Below, in pieces: positions 7,033 through 14,921 of a stretch of 64,000 nt of DNA; position 1 is the first letter of the stretch, and every line of letters begins with the position of its first letter. The notes under the pieces were generated by a model. That model saw only the letters and a program-made list of their open reading frames with translations, ran no database searches and was not told the DNA's origin. The DNA is from Streptomyces glomeratus (lineage in GTDB: Bacteria > Actinomycetota > Actinomycetes > Streptomycetales > Streptomycetaceae), in NCBI RefSeq assembly GCF_021462825.1, contig NZ_JAKEEB010000009.1:248001-312000 (forward strand), written 5' to 3'. The translations under genes and the position numbers were made by a program.

Positions 7033-9087
7033 ATGGGACGCGATCTGTCGGCACTCTTCGACCCCGTGTCCGTCGCCGTCGTCGGAGCCAGCGACGACCC
7101 CGCCAAATACGGCCACGCCATCGCCGCCCAGGCCATCCGCGCCGACGGCCGCCGGCCCGTGCACCTGGTCAACCGGCGCGGCGGCACGGTCCTCGGCCGA
7201 ACCGCCGCCCCCAGCCTCACCGCGATCGGCGAGCCCGTCGATCTGGCCGTGGTCTCCGTGCCCGCCGCCGGCTTCGAGGACGCCGTCGACGAGGCCCTGC
7301 GGTGCGGTGCCCGGGCGATCGTCGCCATCACCGCCGGCTTCGCCGAGACCGGTGACGCGGGGCGGGCACGCCAGCACGCCGTCGCCGAGCGGGTGCGCGC
7401 GGCCGGTGCCGTGATGGTCGGGCCCAACTGTCTGGGGATCGCCGACAACACCACCGACCTCTTCCTGGCCTCCGACACCTTCACGCCCGGCGGCATCGCG
7501 CTGCTCAGCCAGAGCGGCAACCTCGCCCTCGAACTCCAGCTCCGCTTCGCCTCGCACGGACTCGGCTTCTCCCGCTTCGTCTCGCTCGGCAACCAGGCCG
7601 ACGTCACCCTCGTCGACCTGCTCGCCGACTGCGCCCGGCACGAGGGCACCCGGGCCATCGCCGTCTACGCCGAGGACTTCGCCGACGGCCGCGCCTTCGC
7701 CGAGGCGGCCGCCGAGGCCGGGAAACCCGTGGTACTGCTCACCGCCGGACGCGGCGACGCCTCGGCGCGCAGCGCCCAGTCGCACACCGGGGCGCTGACG
7801 ACCTCCGCCGACGTGGTGACCGCGGCCTGCCGAGACGCAGGTGTGGAACTCGTCGCCACCCCCCGCGAACTGGCCGTCGGGCTGGCCGCGTTGAACGGTG
7901 GACGCCGGGCGGCCGGCCGACGGGTCGCCGTGCTGACGGACGGCGGCGGCCACGGTGTCATCGCCGCCGACTGCGTGGAGGCGGCCGGTCTGACCGTGCC
8001 CGAACTCCGGGAGCCCACCCGGCAGCACCTGCGCGAGGCCCTGTGGGAGCAGTCGGCCGTCGCCAACCCGGTGGACCTCGCCGGGATGGGCGAGCAGGAC
8101 CCCGGCTCCTACGTGAAGACCGTCGACGCACTGCTTGCGGCCGAGGAGGTCGACGCCGTCCTGATGACCGGCTACTTCGGCGGCTATGCGGCAGCCGAGG
8201 GCGGGCTCGGCGGCGGAGGCACGGTGCTCGCGGACGGGGAGCAGGCGGCCGCGCGGCTCATCGCCGGCCGGCACCGCGCCACGGCGAAGCCGCTGGTGGT
8301 GCAGTCCATGTATCCCGAATCCCCGAGCTGCCGCACCCTCGCCGCGGCCGGCATCCCGGTCTTCGCCGCCACCGAGGACGCCGCCCGCGCCCTCGCGGCG
8401 ACGGCACCCGGCACACCGCGCGCCGGCGTCCTGCCTCTCCCGAGGCCCGCACTCCCCTTGGGCGAGAGCGGCTACATGGAGACGCGCAGGGCCCTCGAAG
8501 AGGCAGGACTCGCCTTCCCCGTCGCGTGCGAGATCCACGACGAGGCCGGACTGCTGGCCGTGACGGAGGAGTTCACCGGGCCCTATGTCCTCAAGGCCCT
8601 CCATCTGCTGCACAAGTCCGACGCGGGCGGAGTGGCACTCGGCCTGGCCGGACCCGGCGAACTGCTCACCGCCTTCCGCGAGATGCACGCGCGGCTCGGC
8701 GCCCCCTCCTACTCGGTGGAAGCCATGGCGGACCTGACCGACGGCATCGAGCTGATCGTCGGCGTCAACCGGGACCCGCACTTCGGCCCCGTCGCCATGG
8801 TCGGCCTGGGCGGAGTGCTGGCCGAGGCACTGCACGACGTCGCCTTCACCCTGGCACCCGTGCCCGCCGACCGCGCCCTGAACCTGCTGCGCGGACTGCG
8901 CACCGCCGCCCTCCTCGACGGGGTGCGCGGCAAGCCGCCCGTCGACGTCGCCGCGGCGGCCGCGGCCGTCGAGACGATCACGGCGTTCGCCGCCGCCCAC
9001 CCGGAGATCGCCGAGCTGGAGGTCAACCCCCTTCTCGTACGCCCCCGCGGCGTCCTCGCCCTCGACTCCCGCGCCGTACTCGCCTGA
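7033..9087 (+). CDS. Acyl-CoA synthetase (NDP-forming), fused alpha-beta type
   Basis: The protein has 684 residues. The N-terminal CoA-binding Rossmann domain begins FDPVSVAVVGAS, followed by MVGPNCLGI and QSHTGAL with the likely phosphohistidine H251. The C-terminal third is an ATP-grasp domain (GPYVLKALHLLHKSDAGGV, then ELEVNPLLV near the end). The family makes acyl-CoA from a carboxylate, CoA and ATP with ADP release; some members act on onium carboxylates, such as the DMSP lyase DddX. Here it should activate the carboxylate that is then handled by the two acyl-CoA dehydrogenases downstream. Confidence 0.9.
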   Translation: MGRDLSALFDPVSVAVVGASDDPAKYGHAIAAQAIRADGRRPVHLVNRRGGTVLGRTAAPSLTAIGEPVDLAVVSVPAAGFEDAVDEALRCGARAIVAITAGFAETGDAGRARQHAVAERVRAAGAVMVGPNCLGIADNTTDLFLASDTFTPGGIALLSQSGNLALELQLRFASHGLGFSRFVSLGNQADVTLVDLLADCARHEGTRAIAVYAEDFADGRAFAEAAAEAGKPVVLLTAGRGDASARSAQSHTGALTTSADVVTAACRDAGVELVATPRELAVGLAALNGGRRAAGRRVAVLTDGGGHGVIAADCVEAAGLTVPELREPTRQHLREALWEQSAVANPVDLAGMGEQDPGSYVKTVDALLAAEEVDAVLMTGYFGGYAAAEGGLGGGGTVLADGEQAAARLIAGRHRATAKPLVVQSMYPESPSCRTLAAAGIPVFAATEDAARALAATAPGTPRAGVLPLPRPALPLGESGYMETRRALEEAGLAFPVACEIHDEAGLLAVTEEFTGPYVLKALHLLHKSDAGGVALGLAGPGELLTAFREMHARLGAPSYSVEAMADLTDGIELIVGVNRDPHFGPVAMVGLGGVLAEALHDVAFTLAPVPADRALNLLRGLRTAALLDGVRGKPPVDVAAAAAAVETITAFAAAHPEIAELEVNPLLVRPRGVLALDSRAVLA

Positions 9088-9125
9088 CCCAGCCGCACGC
9101 CGTTCCCCCGACCGAAGAGGCCCCC

Positions 9126-10298
9126 ATGGACATGCGCTACACCCCCGAGCAGGCCGACCTGAAGCGTCGCGCCGCCGAGTACGCCCGGCTGCTGATGCGT
9201 TACGAGGACCAGTCCGAGCAGGCCGGCGGGCCCCTGCCGCAGCAGCTCGTCGCCGAACTGACCCGGGCCGCGATGGAGGCCGGCGTCTACGCCATCAACA
9301 TGCCGGCCGAGTGGGGCGGAGCCGGTCTGAGCCTCCTCGACCAGGTCATCGTCGAGGAGGAGTTCGGCAAGGTCACCAACTGCCTGTGGGACATCCCCTG
9401 GCGGCCCGCCAACGTCCTCGCGTACGGCGACGAGCGGCAGCGCGAGAAGTACCTGCTGCCCGTGATCCGCGCGGAGAAGTTCGACGCGTTCGCCGTCACC
9501 GAGCCGGGCGCGGGCTCGGACCCGTCCTCCGGCACCTCCACCGCCACCCGCACCGAGGGAGGCTGGCTGCTCAACGGGGAGAAGTGGTTCGTCACCTGCG
9601 GCGACATCGCCGACTTCCTGCTGGTGCAGGCCGACGCGGGACCCGACCGGCTGCCAACGCTGTTCTTCGTGGACAGGACCGCGCCGGGCGTCGAGATGAC
9701 ACGGGTCCCGCACTTCATGCACTCCGCCGTCAACGGGCACCCCGAGTTCACCTTCACCGACGTGTTCGTGGCGGACGAGGACGTGCTCGGCGGAGTCGGC
9801 AACGGTTATGAGCTCACCAAGGAGTGGTTCACCGACGAACGCCTGATGATCGCGGCACGCACGGTCGGTGCGGCCGAGCGCGCCCTGCAACTCGCCCGTG
9901 ACTGGGCCGTGGAGCGCAAGCAGTTCGGCGCCCCGATCGCCTCGTACCAGCTGATCCAGGGCATGCTCGCCGACTGCGCCGTGGACATCGCCGTCAACCG
10001 CGCGTACACCCACCAGGTCGCCTGGGAGGCGGATCAGCCGGACACCGACCGCAAGACGCTGCACGCCAAGGCCTCCACCGCCAAGCTCGCCGCCAGCGAG
10101 GCCGCCGGCCGGGTCGCGGACCGCTGTCTGCAGATCTTCGGCGGACGCGGCTACGACCGCACCTTCCCCGTCGAGCGCATGTACCGCGAGCTGCGCGTGG
10201 ACCGGATCTGGGAGGGCACCTCCGAGATCCAGCGCCTGATCATCGCCAACGAGCTCATCAAGCGCGGCACCCGCGCGCTGGCCCTGCCGACGCACTGA
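9126..10298 (+). CDS. Acyl-CoA dehydrogenase, first of a tandem pair
   Basis: The protein has 390 residues and full acyl-CoA dehydrogenase architecture: helical N-domain, beta-domain with FAVTEPGAGSDPSS near residue 120 and WFVTCGD, and C-terminal helical domain with RKQFGAPIASYQLIQGMLAD. The catalytic glutamate is probably in WEGTSEIQRLI near the C-terminus. FAD-dependent alpha,beta-oxidation of an acyl-CoA is expected. It starts 38 bp after the synthetase gene. The downstream gene is a close paralogue that is nearly identical over the C-terminal domain. Confidence 0.92.
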   Translation: MDMRYTPEQADLKRRAAEYARLLMRYEDQSEQAGGPLPQQLVAELTRAAMEAGVYAINMPAEWGGAGLSLLDQVIVEEEFGKVTNCLWDIPWRPANVLAYGDERQREKYLLPVIRAEKFDAFAVTEPGAGSDPSSGTSTATRTEGGWLLNGEKWFVTCGDIADFLLVQADAGPDRLPTLFFVDRTAPGVEMTRVPHFMHSAVNGHPEFTFTDVFVADEDVLGGVGNGYELTKEWFTDERLMIAARTVGAAERALQLARDWAVERKQFGAPIASYQLIQGMLADCAVDIAVNRAYTHQVAWEADQPDTDRKTLHAKASTAKLAASEAAGRVADRCLQIFGGRGYDRTFPVERMYRELRVDRIWEGTSEIQRLIIANELIKRGTRALALPTH

Positions 10299-10358
10299 AC
10301 CCCCGCCACCAACTCCCGCCGGGAACCCCCGAACCCGCACCGAACAGCGAGGACATCC

Positions 10359-11531
10359 ATGGACTTCCGCCTCACCCCGCGCCAGGCACGGCTCAAGGCC
10401 GACGCACGTGCCCTCACCGACTTCATCGCCGCCTACGAGATGCAGTGCGAGGAGAACAACGGCCTGCCCTCCGACGTCCACGCGAAGATCCGTGACGCGG
10501 TGCTCGAGTCCGGCCTCCAGGCGGTCAACATGCCGGCCGAATGGGGCGGCGCCGGACTCACCATCGCCGAGCAGGTCACCGTGCAGGAGGAGCTGGGGCG
10601 GCTCACCGGCGCCCTGTGGGACATGGTGTGGCGGCCCGCCAACGCGCTCAGGTTCTGCACCCCCGAGCAGCGCGAGCGCTTCCTCGTCCCGGTCATCAGG
10701 GGCGAGCGGCGCGACTGCTACGCCGTCACCGAGCCCGGCGCGGGATCGGACCCGCAGAACCCGGCCACCACGGCCACGAAGAACGACCGGGGCTGGGTGC
10801 TCAACGGCGAGAAGTGGTTCGTGACCGTCGGCGACCACGCCGACTTCGTGATCGTGCTCGCCGCGGCCGGCCCGGAGCGCGCACCGACGCTGTTCCTCGT
10901 CGACAAGGACACCCCCGGTATCGAGATGACACGCGTGCCGCGCTTCATGCACACCTTCGTCTACGAGCACCCCGAGTTCACCTTCACCGACGTCCAGGTG
11001 AGCGACGACGCCGTGCTCGGCGGCATCGGCGAGGGCTACGACATCACCCGTTCCTGGTTCACCGAGGAGCGCCTGATGATCGCGGCCCGGACCATCGGCG
11101 CGGCCGAACGGGCACTGGAGCTGGCCCGTGACTGGGCGGTGGAGCGCGAGCAGTTCGGCGCCCCGATCGCCTCGTACCAGCTGATCCAGGGCATGCTCGC
11201 CGACTGCGCCGTGGACATCGCCGTCAACCGGGCCTACACCCACCAGGTCGCCTGGGAGATCGACCAGGCCTCGGTCGAGGACCGCAAGAGGCTGCACGCC
11301 AAGGCGGCCATCGCCAAACTCTCGGCGAGCGAGGCCTCGGGCCGCGTGATCGACCGCTGTGTGCAGATCCACGGCGGGCGCGGCTACGACCGCTCGTACG
11401 CCGTCGAGCGGCTCTACCGCGAACTGCGCGTCGACCGGATCTGGGAGGGCACCTCCGAGATCCAGCGGCTGATCATCGCCAACGAACTCATCAAGCGGGG
11501 CACGGGCGTTCTGGACCTGCCGGTCGGTTGA
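10359..11531 (+). CDS. Acyl-CoA dehydrogenase, second of a tandem pair
   Basis: The protein has 390 residues, the same length as its neighbour. It shares the flavin-binding CYAVTEPGAGSD, KWFVT and FGAPIASYQLIQGMLADC segments and the WEGTSEIQRLI catalytic region. Divergence is concentrated in the N-terminal domain and around residues 130-150 (PQNPATTATKNDRG here against PSSGTSTATRTEG), so the two may differ in acyl specificity or form a heteromer. They look like an old tandem duplication kept under selection within one operon. Confidence 0.92.
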   Translation: MDFRLTPRQARLKADARALTDFIAAYEMQCEENNGLPSDVHAKIRDAVLESGLQAVNMPAEWGGAGLTIAEQVTVQEELGRLTGALWDMVWRPANALRFCTPEQRERFLVPVIRGERRDCYAVTEPGAGSDPQNPATTATKNDRGWVLNGEKWFVTVGDHADFVIVLAAAGPERAPTLFLVDKDTPGIEMTRVPRFMHTFVYEHPEFTFTDVQVSDDAVLGGIGEGYDITRSWFTEERLMIAARTIGAAERALELARDWAVEREQFGAPIASYQLIQGMLADCAVDIAVNRAYTHQVAWEIDQASVEDRKRLHAKAAIAKLSASEASGRVIDRCVQIHGGRGYDRSYAVERLYRELRVDRIWEGTSEIQRLIIANELIKRGTGVLDLPVG

Positions 11532-11581
11532 TCCGCCGGACCAGGCGGCCCGAGACAGCCCGGACGGGAAAGGGAAGACGG

Positions 11582-12481
11582 ATGACCGACATCGAGCGCG
11601 TGGGAATCGTCGGCTGCGGCCTGATGGGGGCCGGCATCGCCGAGGTCTGTGCGCGTGCCGACGTGCCGGTGACGGTCGTCGAACGCGACGCCGAGGCGGC
11701 CCGGGCGGGCCTGTGGCGCATCACCCGCTCACTCGACCGGGCCGCCGCGCACGGCAGGCTCAGCGCCGAGCGGCGCGAGGCGGCCACGGCCCTGATCACG
11801 GTGGTCGACCAGATCGAGGCCCTGGAGGGCCACGACCTGGTCATCGAGGCGGTGGCGGAGGACGAGGACCTCAAACTCGACGTCTTCACCCGCCTCGACT
11901 CCGTGATCACCGGCGACGACGCCATCCTCGCGACCAACACGTCCTCCATCCCGGTCATCCGGCTGGCCACCGCGACCAGCCGCCCCGACCACGTCGTCGG
12001 CGTGCACTTCTTCAACCCGGTACCGGTCCTGCGGCTCGTCGAACTCGTCCCGTCGCTTCTCACCTCGGCCGAGACCGCGGCACGGGCCGAGGACTTCGTG
12101 ACGGGCACCCTCGGCAAGGAGGTCGTCCGGACCCAGGACAAGGCCGGATTCATCGTCAACGCGCTGCTCGTCCCGTACCTTCTGGCCGCCATCCGCATGG
12201 TGGAGTCGGGCAGCGCGACCGTCGAGGACATCGACCGGGGCATGGTCCTCGGCTGTGCGCACCCTCTCGGCCCGCTGGCCCTGACGGACCTGATCGGCCT
12301 GGACACCACGCGCGCCATCGCCGAGTCGCTCTATGCGGAGTTCCGCGAGCCGCTGTACTCACCACCGCCCTTGCTGTCCCGCATGGTGGAGGCGGGCCTG
12401 CTGGGACGGAAGTCGGGGCGCGGCTTCCACACGTACGCAAAGCCCCGTCCCGGGGCGGCGATACCGCTGGGCCGGCCGTGA
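11582..12481 (+). CDS. 3-hydroxyacyl-CoA dehydrogenase, NAD-dependent
   Basis: The protein has 299 residues. The ATG at 11582 follows a purine-rich ribosome site (GGGAAGACGG); an earlier in-frame start at 11528 would overlap the preceding gene. The Rossmann motif GCGLMGAGIAE is at residues 11-21. The catalytic segment GVHFFNPVPVLRLVELV has H142, and DRGMVLGCAHPLGPLALTDLIGLD is the helical dimer domain. It oxidises 3-hydroxyacyl-CoA to 3-oxoacyl-CoA. No separate enoyl-CoA hydratase or thiolase is in this operon, so those steps must come from elsewhere or the pathway ends differently. Confidence 0.92.
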   Translation: MTDIERVGIVGCGLMGAGIAEVCARADVPVTVVERDAEAARAGLWRITRSLDRAAAHGRLSAERREAATALITVVDQIEALEGHDLVIEAVAEDEDLKLDVFTRLDSVITGDDAILATNTSSIPVIRLATATSRPDHVVGVHFFNPVPVLRLVELVPSLLTSAETAARAEDFVTGTLGKEVVRTQDKAGFIVNALLVPYLLAAIRMVESGSATVEDIDRGMVLGCAHPLGPLALTDLIGLDTTRAIAESLYAEFREPLYSPPPLLSRMVEAGLLGRKSGRGFHTYAKPRPGAAIPLGRP

Positions 12482-12528
12482 GGGAAAATGGCCATGGCGT
12501 ACGACCACCGAACGAGGGGAGCCGTAGG

Positions 12529-13140
12529 GTGTCGACCAAGGTGCGCACGGCTGACACGCGCGAGCGCATCCTGACCGCGGCGTGCGAGGTCATCGCCGAG
12601 ATCGGCTTCGAGAAGATCCGGATGCGCATGGTCGCCGAGCGGGCCGGCGTGTCCACGGCGCTGCTCCACTACCACTTCGACACGCGCGAGAAGCTGTTCA
12701 CCGAGGCGATGACCCACTCCTTCGCCAACACCGCCGTCGACGTGGAACGCGACGCGGGGGAGGCTCCTGCGGCCGTCATCCTGGCCCGCATCGTACGCAA
12801 CCTGCTGCCGACCGATCCGGAACTGCACCAGGACTGGCGGCTCTGGCAGGAACTGTGGGTCCGGGCGCTGCGCGACGAGGCCACCCGGGCCTATGCCGTG
12901 GACCTGTACGCGCAGCTGCACGCCTGGGTGGCCGACGCGGTACGCCGTGGCATCGCGTCCGGCGAGTTCACGCCGACCGACGTGGACGACCTCTGCACGC
13001 TTGTGCTGTCCCTGAGCGACGGCTACGGCATCCGCCTGATGCTGCGCGATCCCACGGTCACGCTGGACGGCGCGCTCACCTCCATCTGGCGCCATGTGTC
13101 CGCCGCGCTCGGCCTGCCTGGCACCGTGCCGACGGGCTGA
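12529..13140 (+). CDS. TetR-family repressor, BetI-like C-terminal domain
   Basis: The protein has 203 residues from a GTG at 12529 with GAGGGGAG upstream. The helix-turn-helix is IRMRMVAERAGVSTALLHYHF (residues 31-51). The ligand domain with LWQELWVRALRDEATRAY is of the type found with BetI, the choline-responsive repressor. It is the last gene of the rightward operon, 47 bp after the hydroxyacyl-CoA dehydrogenase. It is the obvious candidate to bind the two inverted repeats at 4731-4807 and to sense the substrate or a CoA ester; that link is inference. Confidence 0.85.
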   Translation: MSTKVRTADTRERILTAACEVIAEIGFEKIRMRMVAERAGVSTALLHYHFDTREKLFTEAMTHSFANTAVDVERDAGEAPAAVILARIVRNLLPTDPELHQDWRLWQELWVRALRDEATRAYAVDLYAQLHAWVADAVRRGIASGEFTPTDVDDLCTLVLSLSDGYGIRLMLRDPTVTLDGALTSIWRHVSAALGLPGTVPTG

Positions 13141-13219
13141 CGACGGCGGCTACCGGATGCGGCGGGTGGCCACAGTGGTCCACCGGCACCATGACCACCC
13201 GTGAATTCGGGTTCGCGGT

Positions 13220-13978
13220 TCACCCGTCACGGTCGCGCGCCTGCGCGGAGCTCCAGGACCGCTGGTGGAGCCGATCGACTCCGTCGAGGAGGAGGTCGAG
13301 GGCGAACTCGAACTCGAACTGGTCGTCGCAGGTGCTGCCGACGACGGAGCCGGGGTCGTGGGCGCCCGCGGTGGCGATCTCGACGATGTGCGGGTAGCGC
13401 ACGGCGAGGTCGCGGAACACGATCTCGCGCAGTTCCGGATCGGCGGGCGGCGGAGCGGTGGGGAACACCTCCTGGGTGAAGCCCCACATCCTGCTGCCGA
13501 GCGCGTGCATCGCGTGGTGTGTGAGGTCGGCGGAGAGTCCCCCGGCGCGGAAGGTGCCGATGAGGGAGTTCATATGGTCCAGGACCGCCGGTGAGGGGGC
13601 GGTCCTGGACTCGATCACCTGCGGCGCCCATGGATGACGGAGCAGGGTCTGCCGCGCTGAGAGGACGCGTCGTCGGACCGCCTGTTTCCAGCCGGAGTCC
13701 TCGCAGGGCGGGGCGATCTCCCCGATGACGACGTCGACCATGCCGTCGAACAGCTCCTCCTTGTTCGCCACGTGCTTGTAGAGCGCCATCGGCACCACCC
13801 CGAGCTCCTGCGCCAGCCGGCGCATGCTCACCGCGTCGATGCCGGATCTGTCGGCGAGCGCGACCGCGGTGCGCAGGACGAGGCCCCGGCTGAGTCGTGC
13901 CCGGCCGGCCGGCCGGGCGGCTTCGGCAGTGGCGTCCGACTGGGCCGGTGCGGGGCGGGGCGCTCGGTCGCTTGACAC
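13220..13978 (-). CDS. TetR-family repressor with TetR_C-type domain
   Basis: The GTG at 13978 gives 252 residues; an upstream in-frame start (14062) would place both operators inside the coding region and is unlikely. The helix-turn-helix is VSMRRLAQELGVVPMALYKHVANKEELFDGMVD, and the C-terminal part (LGSRMWGFTQEVFP) resembles the tetracycline-repressor class. The first operator abuts the start codon, so the mRNA is probably leaderless or nearly so. It diverges from a DUF4386 membrane protein that it probably controls. Confidence 0.85.
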   Translation of the reverse strand: MSSDRAPRPAPAQSDATAEAARPAGRARLSRGLVLRTAVALADRSGIDAVSMRRLAQELGVVPMALYKHVANKEELFDGMVDVVIGEIAPPCEDSGWKQAVRRRVLSARQTLLRHPWAPQVIESRTAPSPAVLDHMNSLIGTFRAGGLSADLTHHAMHALGSRMWGFTQEVFPTAPPPADPELREIVFRDLAVRYPHIVEIATAGAHDPGSVVGSTCDDQFEFEFALDLLLDGVDRLHQRSWSSAQARDRDG

Positions 13979-13995
13979 GGTGTACAGCGTACACC
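13979..13995. promoter_or_regulatory. TetR operator copy 1
   Basis: A 17-bp inverted repeat, GGTGTAC-AGC-GTACACC, with perfect 7-bp arms. It touches the GTG of the TetR gene. A second copy with identical arms lies 36 bp to the right. The pair is a clear autoregulation signature. Confidence 0.85.
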
Positions 13996-14014
13996 TAGCC
14001 TCGCTGGCTCCGGA

Positions 14015-14031
14015 GGTGTACGCCGTACACC
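14015..14031. promoter_or_regulatory. TetR operator copy 2
   Basis: The inverted repeat GGTGTAC-GCC-GTACACC has the same arms as the site at 13979-13995. It lies 24 bp before the ATG of the DUF4386 gene, where a bound dimer would block that promoter. Confidence 0.85.
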
Positions 14032-14055
14032 TTCGCCCACCGTCGAGAGGTCGCC

Positions 14056-14769
14056 ATGACATCCACTCGAAGAAGCGCCGCCGTCGCCGGTGTCCTGTTC
14101 CTCGTCACCCACATCACATCGGTGACGGCACTGGTCCTGTACGGGCCGGCCCTCGACCACCCCCGCTTCATCACCGGCTCGGGAGCACAGGCGCCGGTGA
14201 TCCTCGGGGCCTTTCTCGAGGTGGTGCTGGCGCTGTCGATCGTCGGCACCGCCGTCACGCTGTTTCCCGTCGTCAAGCGCACGAGCGAAGCAGTGGCGCT
14301 CGGCTATGTCGGGCTGCGCACCCTGGAAGCGGGCGTCGTCGCCGTCGGCGTGGTACCGATGCTCGCCCTGGTGACCCTCCGCCGCGATCTCGCCCCCCAT
14401 TCGGGCGCCGTCCCTCTCGGGCAGGCGATGGTCGCCCTCCACAACTGGACCTTCTTGGTGGGTCCGAGTCTGGTGTGCGGAACCAACACCGTGCTCCTGG
14501 CCCACTTGCTGTACCGGTCCCGGCTCGTGCCCCGGTTCATCCCCGTGCTGGGACTCATCGGCGGTCCGCTGGTCTTCGCCTCGGGAGCTGCTCAGATGTT
14601 CGGCCTCATCGACCAGATCTCGGTCTGGGCCGCGCTCGCGGCCGTCCCCGTGTTCGCCTGGGAGGTCTGCCTCGCCCTGGTCATGCTCATCAAGGGCTTC
14701 CGGGCCCCGGTCGCGGCCCACCCCGTCCCGGCCCCGTCCCCGACCCACCCGCAGCCGTCGACGTTGTAG
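14056..14769 (+). CDS. DUF4386 family membrane protein
   Basis: The protein has 237 residues with six to seven hydrophobic segments. It begins RRSAAVAGVLFLVTHITSV and continues with LGYVGLRTLEAGVVAVGVVPM and LIGGPLVFASGAAQMFG, the pattern of DUF4386. The family has no established biochemical role. The ATG at 14056 follows GAGAGGT. The twin operators upstream put it under the divergent TetR repressor, a pattern usual for genes induced by a small molecule or stress. A strong hairpin follows the stop. Confidence 0.8.
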   Translation: MTSTRRSAAVAGVLFLVTHITSVTALVLYGPALDHPRFITGSGAQAPVILGAFLEVVLALSIVGTAVTLFPVVKRTSEAVALGYVGLRTLEAGVVAVGVVPMLALVTLRRDLAPHSGAVPLGQAMVALHNWTFLVGPSLVCGTNTVLLAHLLYRSRLVPRFIPVLGLIGGPLVFASGAAQMFGLIDQISVWAALAAVPVFAWEVCLALVMLIKGFRAPVAAHPVPAPSPTHPQPSTL

Positions 14770-14779
14770 TCGGACTCGC

Positions 14780-14808
14780 GTGTGGTCGCCCCGGCGGGGC
14801 GACCACAC
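14780..14808. terminator. Perfect hairpin terminator
   Basis: A 13-bp perfect stem (GTGTGGTCGCCCC and its complement) closes on a 3-nt loop, 11 bp after the DUF4386 stop. No T-run follows, which is common in Streptomyces. It can also serve the convergent aminotransferase operon. Confidence 0.75.
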
Positions 14809-14921
14809 ATGCGCCGAACTGCTCCGCCTGCCTCAGAACCCGGGCGGGCGACCTCGAGGACGCCGGGCCGGACCGGCAGCCGCCGTGCGGGCGACGGCAC
14901 ACCCACCAGGCCGCTGTGCGC

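Noticed and set aside
5368..9000. A 1,210-codon open frame on the minus strand, opposite the NuoF, ferredoxin and CoA-synthetase genes
   Set aside because: Its translation is Gly/Arg/Val-rich with no motif and mirrors the third-base GC pattern of the real plus-strand genes.
8709..11372. An 887-codon minus-strand frame opposite the acyl-CoA dehydrogenases
   Set aside because: It contains internally repeated segments only because the opposite strand has two paralogous genes; no protein motif is visible.
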